From positions 7,122,001 through 7,186,000 of the forward strand of contig NZ_CP066356.1 of assembly GCF_023278185.1 (NCBI RefSeq): a stretch of DNA of 64,000 nucleotides, in the 5' to 3' direction. Each line of letters opens with the position of its first letter. Position 1 is the first letter of the stretch. Position numbers and translations under genes: made by a program. Positions 18,295 to 29,863 of the stretch are shown in pieces. Source of the stretch: Bradyrhizobium elkanii USDA 76. GTDB taxonomy: Bacteria; Pseudomonadota; Alphaproteobacteria; Rhizobiales; Xanthobacteraceae. A model generated the notes under the pieces. The model did not search any database, was not told the origin of the DNA, and worked only from the letters and a program-made list of their open reading frames with translations.

Positions 18295-19644
18295 ATGGGA
18301 AGCCAAGCCTTGCAGACCGCACTCCTGAACAAATATTGCGATGCTCGCCTGCCTTGGTACACCATCTACCCAACTGTACCGGATTTCTCCACGACAATCG
18401 GCGCCAGGACCTGTCAGACTTGGTTGAACCGGCTGCCGCCCGACGAACCCGTATCGCTCTATATCCACGTTCCGTTCTGCCGGTCGATCTGCTGGTACTG
18501 CGGGTTTCCTACAAGCCTCACGCGCAGCGAACGGCCGATTCGCAATTACTTGACGTCGCTGCGGGAAGAGATTCGTTTGGTTGCGGAGCGACTGCCGCGC
18601 GCCTTGCCCGTCAACGACGTGCATTTCGGCGGCGGAACGCCAACCAGCATTGCGGCGGTCGATTTCCTAGCTCTGATGGAGCTATTACGCCGCTATTTTG
18701 CCTTCAGCACGTCCGCTAGCGTCGCCATCGAGATCGACCCGCGCGCGCTCACGACCGAGATGGCGCAAAGCTTAGGGGCAGCCGGGGTCAGCCGCGCGAG
18801 CATTGGTGTGCAAAGCTTCGACACCAAGGTTCAAAGGGCGGTCAACCGCATTCAGAGCGAAACGCAGACGGCTTCTGCTGTCGAAAGTCTTCGCCAGCAG
18901 GGAATAAGCCGCATCAACTTTGACCTGCTTTTTGGACTGCCGCACCAGACGGTGCAGTCCTGTGTGAACTCGGCAAGGACGGCCGCGGCCATGCGACCCG
19001 ACCGGCTTGCGGTCTTCGGTTATGCCCATGTGCCCTCCTATATGAAACGTCAGCGCCAGATCGATGAGACGGCACTGCCGGACAATGTTGCCCGCGTCGA
19101 GCAAGCTGCGGCCATGGCGAACACGCTGGTGTCTGCCGGCTACCGCCAAATCGGGCTCGACCATTTCGCCTTGCCGGACGACGAACTCACGCTGGCACAA
19201 GAAGCTGGACGGCTACGCCGCAACTCGCTGGGTTATTCGGCAGATACCTGCAAGACCGTGATCGGCCTTGGTCCGTCAGCCATCGGCCGTCTCGGTGACG
19301 GGTACGTCCAGAACGCGGCCGAAACCGCTACTTATAGCCGGCATATCAGAGCTGGCCGTCTGGCAACATCGAAGGGCTGCTGTCTCACTGAGGAAGATCG
19401 GCTGCGGGCTGCGATTATCGAGCGCCTGATGTGCGATCTGGAGGCCGACGTGCCGGCACTCTGTGCTGCCCATGGAGTTGATCCGATTGGGTTTCTCGAT
19501 TCAGCCGACCGCTTGGAAATGCTCTCCGAGGACGGCATAGTGGAGATCCAGGACGGCTTCATCCGCGTCAAGCACGAGCACCGTTTTGTCGTGCGCGCTG
19601 TCGCTGCGGCATTCGACGCTCATCTCGACCGCACACCCTACTAA
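18295..19644 (+). CDS. hemN: HemN-like oxygen-independent coproporphyrinogen III oxidase
   Basis: This 449-residue radical-SAM protein is of the HemN family, which converts coproporphyrinogen III to protoporphyrinogen IX without oxygen. The N-terminus has WYTIYPTVPDF (family: RYTSYPT), then YIHVPFCRSICWYCGF with C62, C66 and C69 as the 4Fe-4S ligands, and later HFGGGTPTS. The canonical motif is CxxxCxxCxC; here the fourth Cys is F71. B. japonicum has two such genes, one of them (hemN1) in the symbiosis island, and this is probably its equivalent. It has a NolA-type promoter upstream. Confidence 0.88.
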   Translation: MGSQALQTALLNKYCDARLPWYTIYPTVPDFSTTIGARTCQTWLNRLPPDEPVSLYIHVPFCRSICWYCGFPTSLTRSERPIRNYLTSLREEIRLVAERLPRALPVNDVHFGGGTPTSIAAVDFLALMELLRRYFAFSTSASVAIEIDPRALTTEMAQSLGAAGVSRASIGVQSFDTKVQRAVNRIQSETQTASAVESLRQQGISRINFDLLFGLPHQTVQSCVNSARTAAAMRPDRLAVFGYAHVPSYMKRQRQIDETALPDNVARVEQAAAMANTLVSAGYRQIGLDHFALPDDELTLAQEAGRLRRNSLGYSADTCKTVIGLGPSAIGRLGDGYVQNAAETATYSRHIRAGRLATSKGCCLTEEDRLRAAIIERLMCDLEADVPALCAAHGVDPIGFLDSADRLEMLSEDGIVEIQDGFIRVKHEHRFVVRAVAAAFDAHLDRTPY

Positions 19645-19706
19645 GCCACGGATCCGAGCACGGTTTCGATGCATCAACGCTGCTTGCGGACGAATGATCG
19701 AAACAA

Positions 19707-21246
19707 GTCCGCCGTGAAGAACGCCGACGAGCGCTGATTTAAGCGATGTTTTGAGCCGGGACAGTTTCGGCGAAGGCCCGGATGATGGCCCGCAAGAGTT
19801 CTGCGAGCCATCGCAGGAGCAGGCCGAAGTTGTAGCCGGCCGCTGCGAGGACGGCGTTGATACGGTCGCCGACGCGGCCTTTGAGATAGTTGCGGTCCAT
19901 GCGGTGCTCGGCCTTGACGTGACCGATGACGGGCTCGACAGCCGCACGACGCTTCATCTCGCGCCGGATGGAAGCCGTGACGCGGCGAACCTGACCTGAG
20001 ATCCAGACCCTGAGCCGGTGCGGGTGGTTGTGGCCGCGGTACCCTTTGTCGACATGGATGCGGCGAGCCTCCACGCCGGTGAACTTCTCCATGTCGGCGA
20101 CCACGGGGCCGAGCGTGTGGCCGTCGAAGGGATTGCCGTGCAGCGCCTTGGCATGGAGCACGAACTGTCCACCCTTCGGGGACGTCACGGGGGTGGCGAT
20201 ACTGACCTTGCAGCCGAACTCGTAAGGCGCGCGGGCTTTGCCCTTGCCGATGCACTCGACCTCCGGCGCATGCAACGCATAGACCTTGGGGCCGCGCTGA
20301 TGCTGATCCTGGCTGCGCACCCGCTGCGCCAGATCGAGCAGCGGGCCGAAGCGCGCTTCCAGCGCCGCATCGCCATCAATCTTGCGGCGGATATCGCGGA
20401 TGATCCGGCCAAGCCGCGTCCGCAGGAACCTGAGTTGGCGCCGGGCGCGCTTGAACTGATGCGCGTGGGTATAGCGGCCGACCATGATGGCGGCGCGCTT
20501 CGCCAGGCGCAGATAGCTCTGGCGCAGCGGCACACGGTTGCGCTTGGCAAGCCCGACGAGCTTGGTGATGGCCCGATGCATCAGCCGCGCGTCGGTCGGA
20601 TGCGCAACGGCCTTGGGCTGCACCGTGGTACCGACCACCACCCGCTCCAGATCCTGGGGACCGATGGCGCCAGTCTTGTGTGCCACCGACAGACTTTCCT
20701 GGATCAGCGCGACGAGCTGCTCCTCGCCGAGCCGCTGGCGCCAGCGCGTCATCGACGATCGATCGAACGGCAGCCGGTGGCAGAAGCTCAACTCGCCGCA
20801 GAAGTATTGATAATAGGGGTTCTCGATCCAGCGGCCGCACAGCACCTCATCCGAGAGATTGTGCATGTGCTTCAGGATGAACAGGCCGGCGACAAGCCGC
20901 GTCGGCAGGCCAGGCTGCCCTGGGCCGGTTTGGCACACCGAACCAAAGCGGTCATCCAGAAACTTCCAGTCGATCAGCGCCGGGCCAACCGCACCAGCGG
21001 GTGGCCCATGTCGATGATTTGATCGAGCGCCGGAAGCAACAGGTCTTTTTGGCGATCATCTCGCGGTTTGCTCATCGCCGTCCCCAATGCCGATGACCAG
21101 CCGTCAGGGAATCACGAATCGCTCGAAAGCAAAATCCAAAAATGCAAGAAACCGCGGCCCAACACCCCGCTTTCCTGCAAATCGAATACTTTATCGAGAC
21201 AACTTCTGCCTATCTCTCAGGCCGATCTGCATTCTTCACGGACGAC
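19707..21246 (-). mobile_element. IS5-type insertion sequence, copy A (dead)
   Basis: A 1540-bp element with terminal repeats GTCCGCCGTGAAG (left) and GTCGTCCGTGAAG (right, read inward), 11 of 13 matching. It is flanked by a perfect 6-bp target duplication AAACAA (19701-19706 and 21247-21252). A second copy with its own target duplication lies at 58127-59665. The transposase of this copy is broken. Confidence 0.93.
19739..21075 (-). pseudogene. IS5-family transposase, frameshifted and catalytically altered
   Basis: It is homologous over its length to the intact transposase at 58159-59493. Two differences disable it. First, two extra bases near 20981-20984 (CGCCGGGCCAA in place of CGCCGCCAA) put the first 35 or so codons out of frame; the longest remaining frame starts at 20938. 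Second, the codon at 20630-20632 encodes Gly where the intact copy has Asp in the motif VVVDTTVQPKAVAHP, the likely first Asp of the DDE triad. Confidence 0.9.
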
Positions 21247-21431
21247 AAACAAGCGGCCGGAATGCTGTCGGCTGCCTTGATTCGGATCACCTCGGCGAGC
21301 GTGACCTTGGTGACGACGTTGCGTTCGTAGGCTTCGGCTATCTATCGCAACAAGCCACTTTGCGAAACGTACGGCTGACCTCAGTGAGTGCGGCTAAAGG
21401 CCTCGGCCACGCCTGTAACAGCCTTAACATA

Positions 21432-21881
21432 TCAAGGCCTGCCCCTCTTCTGTCCTGTGATCACTGGCGCACCTCCGACGGAAACGGGGCCTTGTGGGTT
21501 GGACCGCTCTACGCGCTTCTCGGCGCGCTTCTTGGTCGGGCTCGAAGCAGCTTGTGGGGGCGACGAAGAAATGGCGGAGGGAGCAGAAGTGACAGCTGCT
21601 GGATTCTGCAAGGAATCAATCCGCGAAGCCAGCACCGTGATCTGATCTAAGATCCCCTTGAGGTCCTTCCGCTGCGCATCGATGTACCGGTTAAGCTCTG
21701 CGATATCCTCGCTCACCTTCTCCTGCGCCCAACGTATCTCGGTTAGGGATATTCTGTCCTGCGCCGACAGGCCCACCGCCGCATCTGCGTGCCCGGCTGC
21801 CGACGTCTCGACAAACCCCGCGAGGCTGCCGCCAAAATGGGCTGCTGCCGCACACAAGCCGACGAGGACGAGAAACACCAA
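21432..21881 (-). pseudogene. Membrane-anchored coiled-coil protein, 5' end cut off by the IS21 element
   Basis: The frame encodes about 149 residues: a hydrophobic segment (VFLVLVGLCAAAAHF), a coiled-coil stretch (about residues 45-90, with DLKGILDQITVLASRIDSL), then an Ala/Ser/Lys/Pro-rich tail. There is no ATG; the frame remains open upstream, in the same reading frame, up to the left end of the IS21-type element at about 21915, which appears to have removed the true N-terminus. The function is unknown; the architecture is that of a single-span anchored periplasmic or cytoplasmic coiled-coil protein. Confidence 0.5.
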
Positions 21882-21962
21882 ACCGCAGCGAATTCGCCCT
21901 GACGAGCCGTATAAGTGCCGCGCGGCGAACAGGATGGAAGTGGAGCGTCGACCATGATGAGA

Positions 21963-24432
<2,470 letters not shown>

Positions 24433-24566
24433 TTGACGCTCCGCGACAATCAAAGCAAACAAAACTCTTGCGCGCGACAATCATCGCGGCGATCATCATC
24501 GCGCCGCGACACTGACTCGCCATCCTGATCGCCGCGCTCTTCCGACCCAGATCGTCGCGCTATAGT

Positions 24567-25810
24567 ATAAGAGCGGCCGCAAGTCTGAGGCGGCCGCCTG
24601 GTCAACCATCTCCATCGTTCCTTGCCCGACTTCCCCGTTTCGATAGACTTCTTGGTTGACGCGAGAGCTCGCGATGCTCACGCATCCCAGCGAGCCGCGG
24701 CCGCCCCAAAAACATTCTTCAACTCGCCGACCATTTGCTCCCTTGGCTCCAATGAAGCGGCCCGTCTTGACCAAGGCAAAGCGAACACCCTACGGGGAAC
24801 TCCTGCATTATAGGGCTGGCGGTAGCACTAGTTCTCATCTTCCTCGGCCATGGTGCAGCATTTTCGCATCATTCAGGATAACGTTGCAGATTCTGCACCC
24901 TGCCGACGCCTGATGCGAGCCGGCCGCTATTTCCTTCAAAGTCGGACTCTCGGTTTCCGTGCTGCCGAGGCTGGCAACTTCGCGGCCAGGCGCTACGAAA
25001 AAGGCGCCACAGCTGGCGCTCGAGCCACCATGCCATTGGAGCGGCAAGTGTTGAGCATGGCCAACTACCAATCCTGGCAGGTTGATCGAGACGACGGACG
25101 CATGGCAAGCGTGGCCCACGAACGTTACGGGATCATAGCTAGGCACTCGAAATGCACCGCAGATTTGTCCGTGCCAATGCAGCGGACGGAATTAGCAACT
25201 TCTCGCCCACAGCCCTTAAAGCAGCTCGAAACCTGCTTCCCCCGCTGTTCTGGGCCACCATCGTGGACGTTGTGACGCGATCGCTGCGCGAACAAATTCC
25301 AAGGCTCTGTGGAAATCGCGGTCGTCGACGATCGCTTCGTCCTTGGCGGACCACGATACCAGGACAGCTTCACGAAGCCACGGCTCCGCTTTGGCAGGCA
25401 TTGCATCCCCGTGGCTGCCACTTCGTCGAGAAAGGCACTTCGAGCAAGATGCTCGGCACGGCCGCAATCCTCTACCTCATAGTGGAGCAAGGTCGAGGTT
25501 CGAAATGTCTTGGCGGCTTGGACAGCTGCGGCTCCGCGCGCTCGCGGCCAACGGTTCTCGCTCAGCCAGCAAGCGTTGCTCACTCTCGGCAAATCCGGCC
25601 TGACGCACACGCAAGGTGCAGACCAGATCATGCTCGCGCTTACGGGTGACCAAGTCGCCAGGTCTAGTGAATCTCGCTGGGATAGACGTCCTGCCCATGA
25701 GGCGTCGTCCTCTTGTCCCCAGACGCCACGGCTCGGGAGGTCCGTTCTGGACTAGAGAGGCCGACTTTCAATCCATTCATGGCTCGCAAAACAAGGATGC
25801 GAAGTAGACT
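24567..25810. other. Gene-poor interval of about 1.2 kb
   Basis: Many overlapping short frames with no family motif. A minus-strand stretch at about 25216-25600 is protein-like in composition but I do not recognise it, and its frame is not clean. Confidence 0.45.
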
Positions 25811-27406
25811 GTGCGTGATTGCTTTGTTGCGGCGACGACGCCTCGGACATCTTCGGCTATCGCAGCATTTGCCTGCAGTTTGCGATCAAGCGAGCCGCAA
25901 CGGCGACTTGCCGTTGCGCTTTCGCTCGCGGCTTGTTTGGTCGGCGCCCCCGTTTCGGCACAAACTGCCGACGAGCCTGTCCCCAGGAGCAACGCTGCGG
26001 ACCAAGCCACCAAGAGAAGAACGTTAACGCCCCCGGATATGGCTACAAAGCTCCGGATCGGCGTGGTCAATCAGCCGATTCGACTTCATGCCTCGGCGTC
26101 GGCGTCAGCCCCCAACCTACCTCTCATAAAGCCCGGCAGCGCCGGTCGGGTTGCTCAGACGCAAACGCGAAAGACGATCGCCCCCTTCGCACGCTTTGAT
26201 GCTTTCCGAGAAAAAGGGATTTGGCTCAACATACCCGGCCCTGCTGATACAATTGATCAGGACAAGCATGGCGTTAGATCCGTACTGGCAGACGTCGGCA
26301 TTGGCTATATCGGCTGGACGCACAACACCTTTGCAAACAACCAGCTGCCGAATGCGACCAGAAGCAGCATCGCCAACCAACTCTATATGGGGCAGAATCC
26401 GACGTTTGCTACGACGAACTTCGTGATCGTCACTTATGATCTCAGCCGGTTTGGTATTCCCGATGGACAGATTGTCGTTGGAGCCGAGCAGCAATACTGG
26501 ACATGGAAACGACCGGGACCGGATCGAGTAGGATTGAATACATTCGCCTACTATCAAACGTTCTTCGACAGAAAATTCGAACTCAAGCTTGGCTATCTCA
26601 GAAATGCGAATGAGTTCACCGGCACATTATTCGGAGGAATTTCAGGATCAAACATGTTTGCCCTTTTCCAAGCAGGGATGAGCACCAACGCCGCGCCAAC
26701 GCCCGCCGCCAACCTGAAGTACAATTTTGATGATCACTTGTACAACAAAGTTTCCGTGCAGCGGTCAATCAGTCCAGATGGTCCCTATGCGCAGATAACC
26801 GAAAATCCTTCGGGTTTAAACTGGAGCACAGCCAATGCCGGCATTCTGTTCATTGATGAACTTGGCTACAAGAGCAAGGCCGCTCCTGGCGTTCCCGACA
26901 CGTGGCTGCGGGCCGGCATTGCTTTGAACAGCAGCCGCTACAGGAATTTGGCAGATCCGGATCAACAAAGGGAGAGCGGGAATAACTTTCATTACATAGC
27001 TGCTGACAGGCAGCTCTGGCAGAGTGACGTTGAGGGGACGCCATCTCGCGGCATCTATGGCGGATTCTCCATCATGGGAGCTTCACCTGACCTAAACAGG
27101 ATCGGCCAGTATTACGAGCTTCGTCTTTATGCAAAGGGACTGTTTGACAGCCGGCCCAGTGATTTGATTGCTCTGGTTGCCAACAACACGACCTGGAGCA
27201 GGTTTGCAGTGGATGCTGCCTTGGCCAAAGGGCAGCTTGCGCATCACGATACCACAGCCATCACGGGGACCTATACCGCGCATCTCGCTCCGGGGATATA
27301 TGCAAGCCTCGGACTGTCCTACATTCACAACCCGATAAGCGTCATCCACACGCCTCAAACAGAGCACGCCCTCAATCTGTTGGTGTCTACGCTGATATTT
27401 TTCTAG
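25811..27406 (+). CDS. OprB-type carbohydrate-selective porin
   Basis: This 531-residue outer-membrane porin of the OprB family lets sugars and related solutes into the periplasm. The GTG start leads to a late signal peptide (residues 32-51, RLAVALSLAACLVGAPVSA), so the true start may be further in. After a linker of about 75 residues the barrel begins (FDAFREKGIWLNI), with family features such as GIGYIGWTHNTFANNQLPN, GAEQQYWTWKRPGPDRVGL, and a C-terminal strand ending in LLVSTLIFF. It stands alone, convergent with the acyltransferase gene. Confidence 0.85.
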   Translation: MRDCFVAATTPRTSSAIAAFACSLRSSEPQRRLAVALSLAACLVGAPVSAQTADEPVPRSNAADQATKRRTLTPPDMATKLRIGVVNQPIRLHASASASAPNLPLIKPGSAGRVAQTQTRKTIAPFARFDAFREKGIWLNIPGPADTIDQDKHGVRSVLADVGIGYIGWTHNTFANNQLPNATRSSIANQLYMGQNPTFATTNFVIVTYDLSRFGIPDGQIVVGAEQQYWTWKRPGPDRVGLNTFAYYQTFFDRKFELKLGYLRNANEFTGTLFGGISGSNMFALFQAGMSTNAAPTPAANLKYNFDDHLYNKVSVQRSISPDGPYAQITENPSGLNWSTANAGILFIDELGYKSKAAPGVPDTWLRAGIALNSSRYRNLADPDQQRESGNNFHYIAADRQLWQSDVEGTPSRGIYGGFSIMGASPDLNRIGQYYELRLYAKGLFDSRPSDLIALVANNTTWSRFAVDAALAKGQLAHHDTTAITGTYTAHLAPGIYASLGLSYIHNPISVIHTPQTEHALNLLVSTLIFF

Positions 27407-27569
27407 ATCAGTGAGGATGCCACCAATTCTGCTACCAAACTCTCGGTTCGAAACAATTGCGCGCAAAGTTCTGCCAGCGCGCCGGCGAGACGCTGTGAGA
27501 GGAGACGAACCAGGGGGCCTGCTATCTCATGATCTAAGAGCCTCCTGGCCGGATTTCGGCTACAGCTAC

Positions 27570-28676
27570 TTATCCGCAGGCTGCCCCGCTCGACATAGGG
27601 CGCGGGGGTGAAGTTCCAAGAATGAGCTGAGACAGATAGGGAATGTCATGCACGGTTCGGCGCACCATTAGCGCGACGAGGACAATCGCAGCCCCTAGAA
27701 TTCCCGCCACAGCCAACTTGGATGTGAGATCCAACGGCTCTGCGTACGGTATCGAATCCATGAGACGAAATGCCATGCCCTGAATCAGGTACAGCACCAG
27801 CGTGCTCTGTCCTATTTCCACGGCGATAAAGCGGACCACTCGATTGGAGCGGCCAACTCTCCAGCATTGCCGGAAGAGCTCACTCATGATCGCTGAGGCC
27901 GCTGCTGAGCCAAAAAGCATCAGAAGCACGTCTTTTGCCGACTGCATATCTTTGACCAGGGCGAGATTGTTGTAGACGTAGGAGTCTTTGCGCCAGGCCA
28001 GAAAGCACACCAGTGCGGCTATTGAGGCAGACATGATCAAGAGCGGCTTGTAAGCGCCCGTTATGCTCGTCCACCAGTCTCTTGACTGCGCAAATGAGAA
28101 TCCCAAGCAGAAGAACGGGTAAGTGTACTTTATGAGAGGAAATATGGAGAATGTCAGAGGTGCAAGTGCGACCTGGATGACCGATAAGAATAGGATCCAG
28201 GGCGACCAACGATTGAAGATCGAAAGAATTTTGACGAAAAGAAAACAAACGAGCGCGGCCCAGATGAACCAGTATGTGCCGGCGACATCGTTTAGAAGCT
28301 GTAAAATGTTGCCTGATGCGTCAGGGGCGCGGGGAAGCACGGCTAACTTTGCTGTCTCCAGGAGAGCGCACCAAAACAGCATGGACACCAAGAGCTGCAT
28401 CGCCCGATCACCGACGGCTTGCATCAACGACTTTCGCAACAGCGCTCGGCAAGAAAGATATCCGCTTATCGCCATGAAGAGAGGCATGTCGAACATGTAG
28501 ATCCATTTGAAGAATGGCGAATCCCAGAATCCTTCATCTCGGTAGAGGAGATATTGGATCAAGTGACCGACGATCACCAAAATGATGAGCACTGCTTTGT
28601 CGAAATCCAAAGCTAGATCGCGATCGTTTTCCTCTGGCGTACCAGGCAAAGTCGACCCAGTTACATTTCGCATCAT
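27570..28676 (-). CDS. NolL/NodX-type membrane acyltransferase
   Basis: This 368-residue acyltransferase-3 family protein has about ten membrane segments. The family core is DKAVLIILVIVGHLIQYLLY with the catalytic-type His in a GH motif, then FDMPLFMAISGYLS. In rhizobia such proteins (NolL, NodX) add acetyl groups to Nod-factor sugars; that role is likely but unproven, and surface polysaccharide acylation is an alternative. The frame is open to 28895, but the extra residues are translated IS21-end DNA, so I start at the Met pair at 28676. No nod box is visible. Confidence 0.72.
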   Translation of the reverse strand: MMRNVTGSTLPGTPEENDRDLALDFDKAVLIILVIVGHLIQYLLYRDEGFWDSPFFKWIYMFDMPLFMAISGYLSCRALLRKSLMQAVGDRAMQLLVSMLFWCALLETAKLAVLPRAPDASGNILQLLNDVAGTYWFIWAALVCFLFVKILSIFNRWSPWILFLSVIQVALAPLTFSIFPLIKYTYPFFCLGFSFAQSRDWWTSITGAYKPLLIMSASIAALVCFLAWRKDSYVYNNLALVKDMQSAKDVLLMLFGSAAASAIMSELFRQCWRVGRSNRVVRFIAVEIGQSTLVLYLIQGMAFRLMDSIPYAEPLDLTSKLAVAGILGAAIVLVALMVRRTVHDIPYLSQLILGTSPPRPMSSGAACG

Positions 28677-28768
28677 CTCGACATCCCTTAATCCAACGAG
28701 CTGGAGATCCGTCTGACGTTGGGTAGCTGCCGCGACCAAGTACTGGCCGGAAGCTGCATCATCAGGTC

Positions 28769-28822
28769 GTCGGTGCCGCGCGGCAATCAGGATGGAAGTG
28801 CTTCCCAGCCAGATTGTCGCGC
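28769..28822. repeat. Relic of an IS21-type element end
   Basis: The sequence GCGCGGCAATCAGGATGGAAGTG is nearly identical to the left end of the IS21 element at 21921-21943, and the following CTTCCCAGCCAGATTGTCGC resembles the DNA at the right end (24537-24560). It marks an old insertion or excision next to the acyltransferase gene. Confidence 0.7.
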
Positions 28823-29863
28823 TATACGTCGGTCCATCATGCGCATCAATTTGGAGTTCCGAGCCGACATCAAAGACATCCCTGCCGGATGTCACAGGGC
28901 CACTCTCCGGAACGCTGCTTTGAAGCTAGCCGTTCAGGTCAGCTGGAATATCGGGTGCTGGTGAACCAGGCGTGCGAAGGTCGGCCGTGGCCTGGCGGCG
29001 CCCGAGAAGACACCACATCATGACGACTGTTCTTAAAGCCAAGTTTCATGAGATGCCGCGTTATACCGGAGCACGGGATGCCTGGTCCAAGAAAGAGATA
29101 GGCTGAGCAGCCGAACATCGGGATCCGGCGGCCAACCACTTAGTATGAAAAGCAACTGCTGCAGCTTTTGCTCCATGGAAATCGATCCGACCGATGATCG
29201 TGGAGGCAATTGCCATCGCAACTCTACGCTCCGATAGCTGGCTGCGCGCCAATGTTCAATTATATGGATGTGGGCGATCGTTATAAAGAAAGCGGGAACG
29301 AGCTATACGACGGTTTACCGATTTAAAGTGGTGCTACCTCACTTCGATCGGCTGCCAGACCGAGCAGTCACCTTGCTGGGTGTCCCGTCCGGAAAAAGTG
29401 TTTGCAACGCACTACGAGAATTTTGAACAGCGGCAATACCCAACTCGAGCATGAAGGCCTAAATATATGTAGGTTGCGCAGCAGGGCCTCCTTCCGAAAG
29501 TATTCGACCTTGCCATCACGATTAGCCAGCGTCAGCAAACCGACGTTTGTTGGCGAGCGTTCCTACATCCACCAGACGCTCGCGTCGTCCGCACTCCGGG
29601 CTGTGGGCGGTCGAAATGGTTCGAACAGTTGCGCTTACTGAGCAACGGCTTCTAAGGCAAGATGATCGGCGGAAGATTTGTGAAAGCCTGAGGGATAGAG
29701 AAGGCCGCGTTCAAGCTGCGCCAACAAACAGGAGGCTAGACCGCTCAGGCGGTGCCCATCTCAGTACTTCGAATGGATACATCGGCTGTCAAGGGCCGGG
29801 CTGTAGAACGCCTCGCGCGAGCTGCCCCGCCGAGCGCCTGAGATTGCCGTCCGCCTGCGCTCT
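28823..29863. other. Gene-poor interval of about 1 kb
   Basis: No gene supported on either strand. Short frames have no motif I recognise. Confidence 0.5.

Noticed and set aside
19674..21022. Long plus-strand and alternative minus-strand frames across both IS5-type copies
   Set aside because: They are shadow frames of the transposase gene in high-GC DNA, repeated at both copies, with no motif of their own.
28677..28895. N-terminal extension of the acyltransferase frame
   Set aside because: It is translated from an IS21-end relic and has no acyltransferase character; the Met pair at 28676 gives the normal start.
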